Shown: positions 13,701-28,700 of the stretch, piece by piece
Layout: every line of letters begins with the position of its first letter
Numbering within the stretch: position 1 is the stretch's first letter
Source of the DNA: Synchiropus splendidus
Taxonomy: Eukaryota > Chordata > Actinopteri > Syngnathiformes > Callionymidae
Direction of reading: 5' to 3'
NCBI RefSeq assembly: GCF_027744825.2
Contig: NC_071343.1
Coordinates: forward strand, 14,154,866 to 14,218,865
DNA: 64,000 nt
Notes under the pieces: generated by a model
What the model was told of the DNA's origin: nothing
What the model saw: the letters and a program-made list of their open reading frames with translations, nothing else
Databases searched by the model: none
Made by a program: the position numbers and the translations under genes

Positions 13701-16700
13701 ATATGCCCACAACTGTAAAAAAAACAAAAAAAAACAAAGATTAGTATCAGAGATGTCATGAGTTGGACTTTATATTTATTTGTTTTATCATCTTTACTGA
13801 TACGATACTTAGCCCATAGCACTTATTTCCAGTATCTGGTATTAGTTGGACTCTGTTTCTCTTGATTTTGACTTTTTGATTTTGACTTTTTGACTTGACT
13901 TATCATTTTGACATCACCATCACGTTGCTTTGATGAGTGTTTCAGGACTGACCCTGCTCCTCACTCAATAGCTGGACTTTATAACTTAATCATTATTTGA
14001 CTTTGACTACATATATATACAGTATATATTTCTATTTTTTTTCTTTTTTTACTTAATCACTATTTGACTTCAAGTCTCATGACTCTCTAGTCTTCTTGAT
14101 TTGAATCAGTGTCATTATATTGATTTTTGTATCTCTCTTTTTTCTAGAAAAGTCCATTTTCACTGACTATCTTAATACTTTGTGTATTTAGTGAAATCCG
14201 TTTATTGACTACGTATTCATTACACTGTTTCATCGTTTATCACAGGGGTTATGTTCTGGGAGAGTTCCGGGAGAAATCCACGAAGTAGCTGTAATATAAT
14301 GTAAACCTCGATTCCCTCAGAGAACAGATCGAGAAGGGGAGGTGGAGTCATACAGAGCTTTCAATTTCCATCAGAATCTGAGAGTAGAAAAACAACAGCC
14401 TCAAGGGTTGAGTTTCTTGTGTTAAAAGTACAGTTTAAGCTATGATCAGGAACTCCAATCCTCCACACTTGCATGTATGCTATGTATGTGAAATCAAACA
14501 GCGTGGAGCTACAGTCCATAGTATGCCTGTTGTTCTTTCACAGTAAAACGCGAATAAACTGTCCACACATAGTGTTCTATTACAGAATTTCCCTGGATTC
14601 GCATCACACTTCACAGGCTGATTTCCTGTTTGAACTATCCTCTCCATTCCAACTGGAAGTGGTGCAGGCGCTCTGAAAAATAATAGAACCGTTGTCGATT
14701 TCAATTGGCGTGGAGGTCCGACGCCGCAGTTTAACCGCGTCCACTTATAGACTTTTTGTTCATCATTAACTAAATAGTAACCATTCATGTGCCTGCGATT
14801 TGTAACATTCTGTCAAAGTATAATCATATCTGAGTCAAAGTTCAATTGAACATGAAGCCAGATGTATGTGCCTCTATAGATTCTCAGTACATGATAAAGT
14901 CAACGTTTTAAAAAACAGTCTCCTTTAAAGCAAATGTCGAGCAGTGAAGTGAAGCTAGCCCAAATTTGATGGCCACTGGGTAGATGCTTGTAGGTGGTCT
15001 TCTCTTACACAGACGTAAAATCTATTGCTCGCAGTAGAACCCTCCAGTCTGCCAAAGTCTCCTCTGTCCTACTGAGCCATTCAGAAGCATGAATAGTTCA
15101 AGCTAATGTCCATTCACACACAAATGACCATTGAAAGCAGATTTATTCGTCCCTGTCTGGCTGTTTCTTTAGAGAAAAAAAGGTGTGTAACAAGTACGGC
15201 CAGTTATATTAATGGCATCCCCAGGAGGTGACGCTGGTGAGAACTGGTTTCCAAGTGAGTTGGGACGATAAAGAAGGGGGTCAGCTTCATCTCCAGATTC
15301 AAGCTTTACCTCTATGTAAATTTTATTGGGTAAAATAAATAATGAGTTCAATAATCTCTGTGGTTGTTCTGGATTATAATTGTTGTTTGAAAGTCCCCAC
15401 TTCCCTCATTTTAATTTGTAGCCCACAATTAATTTCCAGTTTTAGAAGTGTGCCCACTTCAACACTGAGAGGAGAACTGTCCTGCAGAGTGCTGATAATA
15501 GACTGACTCATTAAGGTATTGACTGCAAATGTAATTAAAGTGACATGCTGAGAAACTTTTAGGCAAATCATTTTCATAACCAATCGATATGTACTAATGC
15601 GTTCCTTTCCCCCCGTTAAGTAGTGTTGAATGGAATCATTCCTCCACAGGGTTTAAAATTTATTATCGTTAATCTGATGTAAAACTTAGACAGAAGGAGA
15701 GCAAGTCAAAAATGGTACTTGAAAAACAGTTAATATTGTAACTACAATGTCTCTCTCTGCAATATTCATTCATCATCACTAGCTACTCAGGGATGGCTTG
15801 ATCAGTGAAATTGTTTGGCTTTTTTTAACCCTGCTCATGCTATAAATTGAGGGGATGGGTGACATTTTTTCATTCTATGACTTGTCTTGTCGACACAATA
15901 AACTACAAGTAATCTAAGAATAATTGTATGGGTGGGACAGTGACGACAATAATCCAAAGAACAAGCTAGCTATCATTTAGGTGTAAACATTGTTTTACCT
16001 CTTCAACATTCTTCCATATCTTTTTTAGACATTGCAGTTCTGCAGCTTTGTGTACCAAAGCATCAAGAAAGACAGACCTGACTCTGTCTGAATATAAATC
16101 CCTCAGAAGAGCTGTAGACGCGATGAGACACGTAAACCATCAACACTACAGGTCGCTGTATGACCGAGTGTTGAAATCAGGTTGACATGTGAGAGACTCA
16201 GCTGACAGGACTGAACGTGTGGTCACTGAGGTGTGATCGGGCGGCGGGGCTGAAGCAGAGTGAGACCAAACATGGAATCCACCGGGGGCCGACAGCAGTG
16301 TGTCAGTGACAGCAAACTACAATAATCAAATAGAAACATCGAGCAGGCGCCTGAGCCCTACGTCGACCCAGGCAGCAATGAATAGCGTATTTTACCAGTC
16401 CTATTATCTACGACTACTTGCTGTATTCATAGAATAACGGGTTGTTGTTGTTTAATATTTATGAGCCATCATATTCCACTGTGTTGTGTGCCAGACCTTC
16501 ATTGATACAATGGCTGGCAAATGACAAAGTAAGAGAAAGAGACTGCAAATGAAACAGGGACCTCATGAGTTAATGGCTACAGCGTAAACAAAGGATTCAC
16601 ATTTAAACTGTGTGGAAACTCTTCATTATTGCAACAAATGCCTGTTGATCTTCATTGAAACTGAAGAAAACTAACAGCATTCTGCAGAACATTCGCTTGC

Positions 16701-19700
16701 TTCTTTGGTTGATCAGTTTGAAACAGCACTGCAAGGTCACAGGTAAGCTAAAATTGGTTCCTTGTTTATTGCGCCATAAGGCTACACTATGGAAAATAGC
16801 CACTGCTGTGAAGGATGATAAAGCCATGTGTTGGATAGAAAGTGTGTATCTATCTACCTGCTGCTCCCAGCGCCTGGTGACTCGGCTCCGATTCTGCATC
16901 TTTCCAACTGATTGGCCACAATCTGCCGCTCCACTTCGAGTTCCCTGGTTAGCCGTTCAAACTGTAGCTCCTGCAGATGAATCAACAGCAAGATTAGAGC
17001 GGTCTGTTCGCCTCGGAATCCTTCGACAGTGAAACAGTTTTAAAACATGAATGAATTTTTCTGTTAATGGTATCAAATGAAAAATTTGAAATCCACTTTT
17101 TTTCAGCATTAGATGCCTCTGGTTGAACACACCCACAAACTGTCATTGGAATCAGCCCACACATTGCAGTGAGCCAACGAAAAGCAATTTATTCCATGGT
17201 GGGATTGTGCGTCTCTTCTGTCGTGCATTTCAGGGATCACCGAAATGTGACACTCAAAAGATGCACACAATACCAGTTCCGCTAATACAAAAAAATATCC
17301 GCACACACACAAACACCCATGAAGAAACACACTTGTGCACCAGCATCATGAGGCGGATCACTCACCATCACCCATATGTGCAGATAGCAGTTTCCACGCC
17401 TTGCAATCCTGAGATGTCCCATGTAATTCTCATCACAACAGTCACACACAAACACTCTCACGGCAGCTCTGAGCCTCTTCTGTGACCCATCAGAGGAAGT
17501 TTAGACACTCAGCTGCACTTGGAACATCCTACTTTTCACACCTACGCTCCAATGTTCTCTGAGTACACTGAATTGCCCTCTGCAGTGTAGACATGCGCCA
17601 CTGACCCCCTCCCCCGTAATACTCCCTCCATTGCCCTCATCTGTTTTGGGGTTCGGATGCCAAGAGGAGGACTGCAGAGAGCCAAGAAGACTGTTACAAG
17701 TTACAACCACCTTCACTATCGGAGTAAAAAGGCTTTGTACCCATGAACACAAATAAGTGTAAAATTGTGGCTGAGCTGAGGGATGGACACCATGCTGGGC
17801 AAAATAAATTTCATTGAACAATAGTCCGGGTTGCAAAACACAGCTAATCTGCCTGACAAATAAAATGCATTTCCTGACACTGCTGAACAATCAAAGCCTG
17901 CGGGGGTTTAATGAAACATAAGGCAGCATCAGCAGTTATTACAAGCAAATAAACCCAGCAAATACAAAAATATAATGCTTCAAATATCCAGGAATTTAAC
18001 TAAAAATGAGTCCAGAAAATACTAGTAAGCAGCAAGGGTCTCTGCAGGGCTACTTTAAAATGTAAATGAAGAACATTTCCATTTGTAAGAGGACCTCGTC
18101 AACATGGAGAGTCTTTCCTATTTCTTTTCATTATCTTTAAAAGAGGTGGCAGATAAAGGTGAATACATATTAACCACGATCACAGTGTTTTAGTGCCTTT
18201 GCGAGCACATTTATTCATGTGATTTTGGGAGCATCCTCACACAAATGCTGACACATGGGAAACTGTCGACGGTCTTTATATTGGGCAGTTAATCTAAGTC
18301 TGTTTCCTCCTCAGTATGATGGGACTGTACGACCAATCCTAACTACTGTGTACAAAGATAATGTTATGACACGAAGTGATGACAACACTGTGGTCTCATG
18401 AGATTACAGATTGTAACACTGCAATGAATATGTGCCTCAGTTTGTATTCCAGTGAATGCATTTAACAAAATATTTATGTTGGTTGCTTTACATCACATAC
18501 ATTACCATGTACCCAAGAGACTTTAAATGGTTCTGTCTTTTGGGGGACTTGCCTAAGGGCCCACACTGGATACCTCACCCACTTCGCTCAGTAGTTACCC
18601 ATGACTTCTTAGTGCAGTAGTTGTAGACCAGGGGTCACAAACCAGCCCTCGAAGGGCCACAGAGGGCGCAGGTTATTGTTCCAACCAAGCAAACACAAAT
18701 AGGTTGACCAATCAGGTGGCAGCAGAAACAAGCAGTACTAGACTGACAATCAACTGATCCCAGTCTGTCGACATCAGATTGGTGAAAAGTGTTCTCTGGA
18801 TTGATTGGAACAAAACCTGTACCAAGTGTGGCCCTTTTCGTTGATCAGTTAGAGTTTTTCAATATCCTGCTTCAGCAAAGTCACTATTCTTGGCTTGAAG
18901 TGCCTTTGTTTTAAGCTTCTAATCCAATTGTTCCAATTTGGCCGCGTGTCATCTTGGATTTGCGCCTTTATCTTCAGCCACCCACATCACGTTATCCACT
19001 GGTAAGTTTGAAACCATATCAACTTCTTAAACTTATTAGACTCATAATCCATCATCGTGTGTTCACTGACCTTGAGCGCACACAATATTATTATATGGCT
19101 CAACAAATGTCAAAGTATGAAAATAATTTGACTCCTCTTTGAGGAAATATGTACCAATCTTTACAACATAGCTCGAGAGAGAATAGTGTTGCATTAAAAA
19201 AAACTTTCATCCACAAATCAAATAACATATTGAAGATTGTTTTGCAAACATATCACTTCCTTATGTTGTTGCTGAATATTTATTGTAAATACCAAATACC
19301 TATAAATTACAATTGAAAAATACATGTCATACCATTTTGCGACATTTTAGAGATTTCTTTCCACTCAATAATACAAATTAAAAGTAGAGTGCATGTCTTT
19401 GGTCACTACAAATCAATTAGTAATAAGTCAGATTATATACCTGTAGGTCGGCGTTACTTTGAATCAATGTTAAAGGAATTTACAGTAAAAAAAATGACAT
19501 AATACAATATAGTTTTGGAAAACAATACAAGATAAAAAGTACAGTGGCTTGGCAGTGACTGCTAAAATGTCTCAAGAGCCTTAAGGGGCAGGTTTTCCCA
19601 TGCGCTTCATCCCACGGTCTAAAAAAGTACACTCTTGTTTAGTTGTAGACTCTGAACTCTGTTTTGGTAAAATGGAAAGTTGACGGAATAAAAAAAGTTC

Positions 19701-22700
19701 ATATTACTGATGTTTTTCCCAGTCGTACAAATTGGGTTCAACCATCAAGATATGGATGAAACCTCTGCCGAAAGGTGAAAGACGTCAGAACTGATCGCAG
19801 CAGTGATGGCCATTAAAAAAAGATCTATGCTTATTTTAGAGTTGTGGGCTCAGCTTTGCTCTGCTGCAGACTGACGGAGGAACTAGAAGGCACGGACAAA
19901 GGATAGTAAGCTGTCCTGTACCAACAAGGCCCCTGCTGCCTTTATTTGACATTACAAAAATCCTGCTGAGCCAGATCAGCCTGTAGTCATGGAGCTGATT
20001 CAGATCCTGTCCCCTTGTGTCCTTAGCAGGTCCCAAAAAAACAGATGACATACTGCCTGCGACCAACCCCACCAATGTACATGTCCTAATTTCATATTTA
20101 TGCCTCCTGACAGCACAGGACTATGGGAAATGCCTGGAATGGATGCTTACTCAGCACTATTTTTGCAGAGATATGAATGACTTACCTATTCTCAGAAGCT
20201 CATATAAAAAGTAGATATAAAAAATTCATCTCCTGCGCCACGCCTTTTTATGCATTCATATCTCAACTGAATATAACGGAAATTCAATAACTTCGACGAA
20301 TGTCATGGCATAGTAGACTGCACATGCGCCGAAATGATCATTCTTGGCCGCAACCAAAAACCAGGTGACCAAAGCCAAAGACTGGAAAAAATTAAACATT
20401 TTCTCCTTAAAAACACAAACTACATTTAGATCACAAGCATTTTTACATTTACTTATAGGATTGCGGCAGAGCATTCAGCACAAGCCCAACTACTGAAAGA
20501 CATCACAATAAGTCCTCTGTATGGCGAAAACAACAGAATCATCAAAACAATTTGGGCCATATTGCCACGTGTGAACTCTAGGCGAAGCAGTCAGAAACAA
20601 GTCGTTTCTTCTGTGATTCTGCCTCCTCTGCATCCATGCTGCTTTATTTCTCCATCTTAATATGATCGTTATAACACGGATTAAGTACAGTCGAGTGTTG
20701 ACAGACTCTAAAACCAGTGTACTGACTGTCTGCCACAGACTCATCTGTTCTCTGTAGTTAGCGCCTTGAAGGGGCTAAAGTACAGATAATGTCTCAATAA
20801 CACCTGCACGCCACAGACATGTTGACGTGCAATGACAGCCATTGTTGTTAGCGGGAATTACAGAAAATGAGGCCTTGTTACATAATCTTGGCTTGTATGA
20901 CAACCTTGTTTTCCCAGTAAACACGCTGGAAGGGGAAATGACATCACATACAGCAAGCCTTGTGAAACAATTCACGATTGGCCCCCGTATCCAAGGCGCA
21001 GCTAGACCCTTCTAGGCCCCTTAAGGGTAGGACACTTGGTAAGGACGGGCTCGGGGAAAAGGGACCCATCAGTCAGAGACAGTATCCATATCTGAGTAAC
21101 ACGGTCAGGACAGGAAATCAGTGTGTTCATCACAAGCTGAATAAGTTTGTGCCATCATCACTCTACATCAATGGATGATTTTATTAAACCTAACAAAATA
21201 ATAACGCCTGAAGTTGCCGGACAGGAGCCCTTTAAGAGGGACTGTCTTGTGAGCAACTTTCTACACAGTAAAGTTGACCGCAGAAAGAGGAAAGTTCTTT
21301 TTCATAACGCTTTAGGACCTACATCCGTGGTGAATACGCTTGATTTGAATGTCAAAAACAAAATTAGCTGATCCCTCTGCAGCTACAAGGGAGCAACAAT
21401 AAACTGCACGCGATCCATGTGGAGAAATGTATTATTTAAGACAAAAGCAGGGGTAAAAAAAAACAGTGCTGCAACTACAAACCAGCTCGATAGGTGTGTG
21501 TATCAAAATGGTAGATGTGTTTGTCAAAGAGGGCTCTTGTATCTCTTTTGAAAGTCAACACTCTACTTCAGTGATCGAAACGTGGACATTTTTTGAGATT
21601 GTCAATAACTAATGGTTACCTCACCTGCTGCGTTGCTTATGTCTGAGAAATCTATGAACGAAAATCAAGCGAGACAGAAGTCTATATTTAACAACTACTG
21701 CATTATTGACAGTCCAGTAGCAGCTGACATCCTGCAGTTAGCAAGCTAGCTCTGATTTCTGTAAATATTTAACTTTCAAAGTTAAGTGTGGTGGTAAGAA
21801 AACAACAGGAGACAGCACAGTGTCTGCTCAACCATGGAAATCTCAAATCTCAAACATATCAGGCTGATGCTTCATTTAGATTAAGAAAGATAGAATTATG
21901 GATAACTATCATGTTTTGATTAAAATCAGAAAGTGATAAATCCATGCTGTTTCTGTTGCAAAACTGCTGTGTATCTGCACTGTGGCAGACGCATTCCAAC
22001 GTGAGTCTGGATCTACTGCACAGTGGGGTGGGTGGGAGGCAGCAGAGGTTAAAGGATTTCTGCAGCAGACACAAAAAACATGCCCCAGGTGTGACTGAAG
22101 AGAAAGATTTCTGGACTCTCCGCTCAATCAGGTATGGAGAACAATGAAGTCAAAGAACTTTCTAAACTTCATCAGTCAGCTTCCGGGTCAAGCATTGATA
22201 CCACTTGACTCATGGAGCTGTGGCAGTGACACACACACACACACACACTATCCAGGGACAGAAAAATCTACTTAAAAGTCGCAAAGACCTTCAAGGTAAA
22301 CTTTGATGGCTAATAAAACAGCCCTTGAAGAAAATCCATCATGAAGTCAGTAAAGATTCTCAAGTGCAAATAAACCCTCCAAAGGTTTAAAACGTAGACA
22401 ATTGTAAGTGGTTCAAACAAGAGTGCAATAATTTTGTCATGTTAAATGCCGCAGATGAAAAAATGCTATCAAGAATTTTTAAAGAGATGTGAGTCTGTAC
22501 CACTATCTGATTTAAGGAGGTCAAGAAGGATCAGCAGAATTATTACATTTATCCTTAACTTAACTGCCTCTACATGATTTCCTTCTTGAAATTCAAATCC
22601 ATTTCTTGTAAACTTCCAATGGCTCGATTTTCAAGTCTCTGGGATTTGTGGTCTACCCAGCTACACAGGCTAAAATACAGATATGCTGGAAAGTTCACCA

Positions 22701-25700
22701 GAGCATCGCAGAGCAGTGGCTGAGGGACGAAAACTGAGCAAGCAATGCTTTCATCAAAAGGATCGAAGTTGGTAGCACAGAAATGCCTCACTCTGGATGA
22801 GAACCCACGACTTTCTCAAAGCTTTTAAACTATCCCCTACAGTTGAGAGTTAATGTAAATAAAACTCTTGATAGTCGTGCGGACTTTGTTGACGAAGAAA
22901 GTGTGTATCTTTCTTGTGCGGCTACAATGACAATAAACATTTAACAGCTGCACCCTCCGTCACTGCCGCACTGTGGAAAACACAATTGCGTGATTATTAA
23001 AACTGCATCATACATCACTTTTATTATGTGTCCCGGCTACGTGCACAGGTGTCTGCGGAGTGTTATGTATTCACCGCCTCATCGGCAATTCTGGCAGAGA
23101 TAAAGTTGTACCCTAGATGCCTCTGAATTATTTGTCTATAGACATATTTTTGTGGATGTGAGGTTCACCTCTACTGCTTTAAGGAAGCAACTGAGAGCGT
23201 CCATCAACAATGACGGTTTGTTTTTGCTTCTTACTTTTATGGTAGTAAAACGGCTGGTGACGATGAGGAAACAAGGAACATAAAGCGTCTTGTAGGCAGT
23301 AATGAAGACGAAAACCCCCTCATTAAAAGGTATTTTCTCGGTTTCATTTATGTTTCTCTTTCATATCGCCAGACAGAAACCGTCTGTGGGTGTGAACCTT
23401 GTAGATGTACGCTGAGTTTCATCTGATCATTTACAGTTTGTGTATGTAATACATCTGATGGTGGATAAACACCAATTAAATGGAGCAGCTTCTCCCTCCC
23501 CACATTCTGTGTGAGACCTTGCTCATATACATCTTCATTACCCAACCTTCCCAATACACCAACAACAAGACACACAAGTAAATAAAGTATGAAAATAAAT
23601 TACATTCTTTTCGCCAAATGGTCTCCCACTCCTCACTTACGATGCTCCTGCAGGGTTTTGATGTTTCTCAAGGTGAACATTAACTGCAAGTTGGAATGCG
23701 TTTTGAGTGTGCGTAGCTTTTGCAGGACGGCCTTGTAGAAGGTCCAGTTGAGGCGCTGTATTTTTGATGCCAAGTTCACTTGGCAATAAGGAATTTCTCT
23801 CAATTTAGACCTACTTCCTGTAACTGTAACTGAAATTCTAGTTTAAGTGTCATTAAAGAGAAATTCCAAATTTATAATTTTGCACTCCGCTGTTTATTAT
23901 GGAAAGCAGACAAAAGGCATCATGCTCATATCATGTCACTTGGTAGGTCCCAGGACTTCTGAGGTAGCAGAAGCAAGATTCACCAACACGTTTCATTGTT
24001 CCATTACCTTCTCAGCCTGTAGCATGCTTGAGACACAACTGCCTTAAATGATTGGGCATAAGATTATACTGGTGCTAAAATATCAATTTGCCAATTTGCA
24101 AACTCTAGTTTGCCTCCAGTAGCTTGAAGTCTGTGCTGTTAATGATGGTGGTTATCGTGTAACAAAGGCAGTGACAGTGATGCTAATGAGTATTAACAGG
24201 TTAGCTGGGGAGAGACTTCCCCTCTGAAGACATCAGAACGACAGCTCAGCGCCCGACCAGGCACATATTTGACATCATGACACATAGGGAGCAGATTACC
24301 GCTTCATCTCCCTGTTCTTTTCCACTTCCCTCTACATTGACAGCCATCTGCCACACCACATTTAGGCACCCGTTCACAGGTGACAGAATATCTGACGTGG
24401 TAGCACTTCATCAAGCACCCCTTTTCCTTTTTGTGTCCTGTTCCCATCATTTACCGGCCGCTTGCCTCCCTCCGTATCTCTGCTTTCCATTGTATACATG
24501 GGCACTCTCCTTCACCTGAACTGCCACCCTGCGTAACGGTCATACTCTCTTCCACTCCCCTGCTGCCCCGAGGGGTAATCGCTGGTAGCCGGTCTTCCAT
24601 TTTTATGACCATATCAAGGCCAGAATGCTTATGAATATTCTTTTCTCCTTGTACCGTGTCAGGCAGCGGAAGCAGCAGCAGGGAGAGGATGGAGATAAGA
24701 CCAGGGCTAAGGCAGAAAATCGCTAGTCAATTGTAATTAGAGTTCTTTCTCATCAATAGAGGTGGAACAGACATTATCTCCTGCACAAAGAAATCTACCT
24801 TCCCACTGCACCACGGCCCGGAAATGCATTGTGGCAAAGCCCCTACCTTAAAGCTCAGCAGTGACCTTAAGTGTTAACTCCTTAATCCGTGCCATATTCA
24901 CAAAGAAAATGTACACTTCATTAAAACAAGACAGAAGGCAGTATGGGAATTGTAAGTGGCCAATATTTCAGACTACTTCAAATGTGCTAATGCAATAGCA
25001 CTCCCAAACAAGGTCAGACAGAGGTGCATTCATGCCTGCTTCGGATGAAGGGCTACAGCAGGACACACACAAATAATATGCGCTGCCATGGAGTCGACAA
25101 GGTGGAATGTTAGTATTTCCCAAAAGGCAATTTCAGGTCAGGGATACCTTGGAAAATGTTCTGGCGCCACAAATAGCAGGGGCAGCTGTGGAGCTGTTTT
25201 ACGTTTTCAACATGCATTGTTCCATGTACTTGAACTTGACCACTTGGGCTACAAACATAGTCAACGATAAGGTCATACTCAGAAGGTTTCAACGCCTGGA
25301 GAGGGAGAAGAATGTTGAGGTCGGACATACCATGTAAACGGAAATGAGTAGCACAACCAATGGGACTCATGGGCGTGGTGATGAGGACATGAAGATCGTC
25401 GAAAAGACGACAACCAATAGAATTTTCAGTCATACTTTTACCACTGCTCTTACAACTTCCACATCTTCACTGCTTCCTTCAACACATGGATGAAAAGGAC
25501 CTCAACAGGACTAACAATTATCTTGAAGGAAATCTGAAGGACATCTGTTGTGAATGATCAGTACTACTAGTAGATGTCTGCCTCTTTCTAAAAGAAGGCT
25601 GTTTAAGAGTTACATTCTTTTACAGACTGAGGTTTCTCAGCGGTGATGCAGGAGTCACTTGATAGATTATCATGGCCATGAACCTTCCATGAATGAAACA

Positions 25701-28700
25701 AAAAAATTCAATTACAGGCCAAAAGATACCCGCAAATATATATAAGACATAAATGACACAGTAGACGCCAGCTACTTGTCTTCAAGAGGGCACTTTGACC
25801 TTCAATGTTATTTAGTCGTAGGTGTCCAGGATGAAAAGATTATTATTTTTGAACTTTGGTCGAGCAATTACTCAACACATTTAAAACACAATCAAGAGTA
25901 TCATCAAGTATTGTGGGGGACAGGTTAAAAAAAAGTGATTTGCAGCCCCAACACGCGTCAAGGAGTTTTATAGTTGATCAAGCATGACTGCATTTCCCTG
26001 GTGTTAAATCACACTTCAACAGCATCCAGCCGTGTCTTGCTTCAAATGTTTCCCCAGGTTTATTTACCAGCATTAGCTGAAGTATTTAAAGTCTCTGATG
26101 AAGAAGATCTAAAAATGGAGCTACGTGTTTCAGCCTCCACTAAAGTTTTAAACAGAAAAGAAACAGTTTTGACATTGAAAATATTGAGCATACGTTTCTT
26201 TTATGTGGATATAAATGCAACCAGGGTTACCTTAAGGGAAATCAGCCAACCATTTTGCTAATTTAACAGTCGTAAACCGCTGATGGCCAAGTGAGTAAAA
26301 CCCACTTGATTGAATGTGGCCATCTATGTTGCTCAGGAACAGTCAACGCTACATTGAGCCAGGCGTTGCGGTTGTTGGACGCTGCTGGCCACAATAAATA
26401 GCTTGGCTTGTGCACAATCTTGAAGAGTGTCCCTTACACAGCAGGTAAAATGCGAGGTAAATACATTTGGCTCAACACATGGACAAAGAGGATATACTGA
26501 TGCATTTCAAACTTCAAAAATACTGCTAGCCCATTAAAGTACGAAAGGTCATTTGGGATTTTTTCACCCATGAATTTTTCAATTTAATACAGATTAAGTG
26601 TAGCACACAGTTCTATTCACACCTCCACAGTAGCCTTCGACCAATGGACTTAGAGAAACAAGACATTTCTACATGAAGGGAAACCCAATATGTTACCCAT
26701 GTTACCTGCAAGAACAATTCACAATAGCAGTCCATAACATGAGCATACATGGAACCTTTAAGATGATGAAAAAGTCATGTACAGTGGGCCCCGGCTACGC
26801 ATTTGCAGAATCATTTGAAGAAAATTTCCACAAAACTTTCACAGCAAACCCATAGATTCGAGGCCGTGAGCACAAGGCATATCGAACAACATTTTATTTT
26901 TGACCACACTCAACGGTGGATTATACTAGCGTCCACCACTACATGTAAACATACGGTATACAGCTCTGTGTGTGTAGCGGGATCACTATGCCTTCCAGTG
27001 TAGCTTCCTCCGTGTAATTTTCCCAAAACACATGTCCCTTTTCCACTCAACAGTTCATCAGCTACATGATGTCAAATTCACCGATATTCCATGGTAAACA
27101 GTCGAGTCTGTTTTAATCAGCCAATTTTGCGATTCATCTTCAGGCCCTAGTAATTTTTATCAAGGGTGAGTAGAGTTATTCATTTTTAAATTCTGTATCT
27201 AATGTGTTTAGGATGATAGTCTAGGGTATTGGGAGCATATTAAACATTGTTACAGCAATAAGTATTTTTAGAGGGGGTTGCAAGTATTTTCAATTTTAAA
27301 GTATTCCTGGTCATCTTTGGTCCCTAACCCACATAAATATGGGGATCTTTTGTTTGTCAGACTTAGGTTGAATCCATTCAACAGGATTCCTTCCAGTCAC
27401 CCAAATGCTGACTGTCTGGTAAGGATACCCCCACATCCTGCGTCCTAAAATAAAAGTAAATTACTGAAAAAAGGAAACTAGATGATTGACAAAACAACTT
27501 GAACAAAGATCAATTCAACAGGTTGTCAGTTGTCACACAGTGACACAGTGAACTGGCAACCCTTCAAAGGCTTTTGCCCAATGTTGCTGAGATCAGCTTC
27601 AGCAATCCATAGCCCTGAAGAAACGAAAACTGGGCAGATAAGAACCGCCACTATACTATGTATGAAAAATCCATCTCAGCATTATATATATTGTAAAAGA
27701 AGAGCTCAAGGTCCAAATGAGCCTGTCATCAATCACCTTCACGATGTGACTTGACACTGATACAACATGGTATTGCTACAGTGACACGTAACTACAGCCT
27801 CTAACTGTAATAGAAGTAAGAAATTGTCTGACTAGGAGCATGTCTGCTCAGCATGCTTGGAAAGGGGGATAGTCATAGATAAAACTTGGCTGCAGCGGTA
27901 CCGTGGTAAAAGCGCTGGACTCTGACCCACAAGGCCCTGGAACATGCCTTTTGCCGTGAGCCAATACAATTCTTGAAACATAGAAGTAGTCGTATTCACC
28001 GACTTTATTAAGTCATATGAAATGAGCCCCGTTACAGTGTATTCTTTGTTCATTTTTAACATCTTACATTTCATAACTTTGCACTCTGCAGATAAATGTA
28101 ACGGTCAAACAAATGATCATCTAAACTAGATAAGAACTACAAAAAATAAAAGTGACTTAAGCAGTGCTCAAACTAAATACTAATCTTACTTCAAAAATGA
28201 CCTTTAACCTAACCAGATATTATTATTATGAAATATTAAATATATTAAATATGAATTAAAATGTATGCTCATTAAAATGCCTTTTAAAATTAGAGTGAAA
28301 TTGCATTAAAAAAGGAAATCAGAAAAAGGGCACTAGATGAATATTACAACCAAAATAAATGTAAAAAAAAGCAGAACAGTAGTGACTTCAATGTCGATAA
28401 CGACAAGTCTCAGCACATGACGGAAATAAAAAATGCGAGCAACGCTTGGTCATGTTTGCGCAGATATAGCCGCGCAAAGTTTTGACAGCAGCAGACCACT
28501 TAAAAGAAACGACTGCTTCGAGGACAAAACTGAAAACAAAGTAATCAGGTCAAACACTTACCCAAGAATCAGACATCCCCACTTCTAACTGCAGCTACAG
28601 CACAGCAATGCTGCATGCTTCGACATTGTGATTCCTCCAAGGTTGGGCTTGCAACAATCGCAGGAAAACACATAAAAGCCGAGTGGGGAAAATACACACA

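Larger units (their letters stand above)
12408..16857 (-). other. pkp4 intron between exons 3 and 4
   Basis: A 4.4-kb intron. It contains a 14-bp tandem repeat near 13.87 kb, A-rich runs at 13655-13672 and 13718-13737, and a degenerate repeat-like segment near 14.24 kb. No exon is recognised. Confidence 0.6.

Noticed and set aside
14480..14788. 102-codon minus-strand open frame
   Set aside because: No recognisable motifs; intronic, next to a degenerate repeat-like segment.
19540..19570. TACAGTGGCTTGG, resembling a Tc1/mariner terminal repeat
   Set aside because: The match is short, and no inverted partner or TA duplication was found within the following 2 kb.
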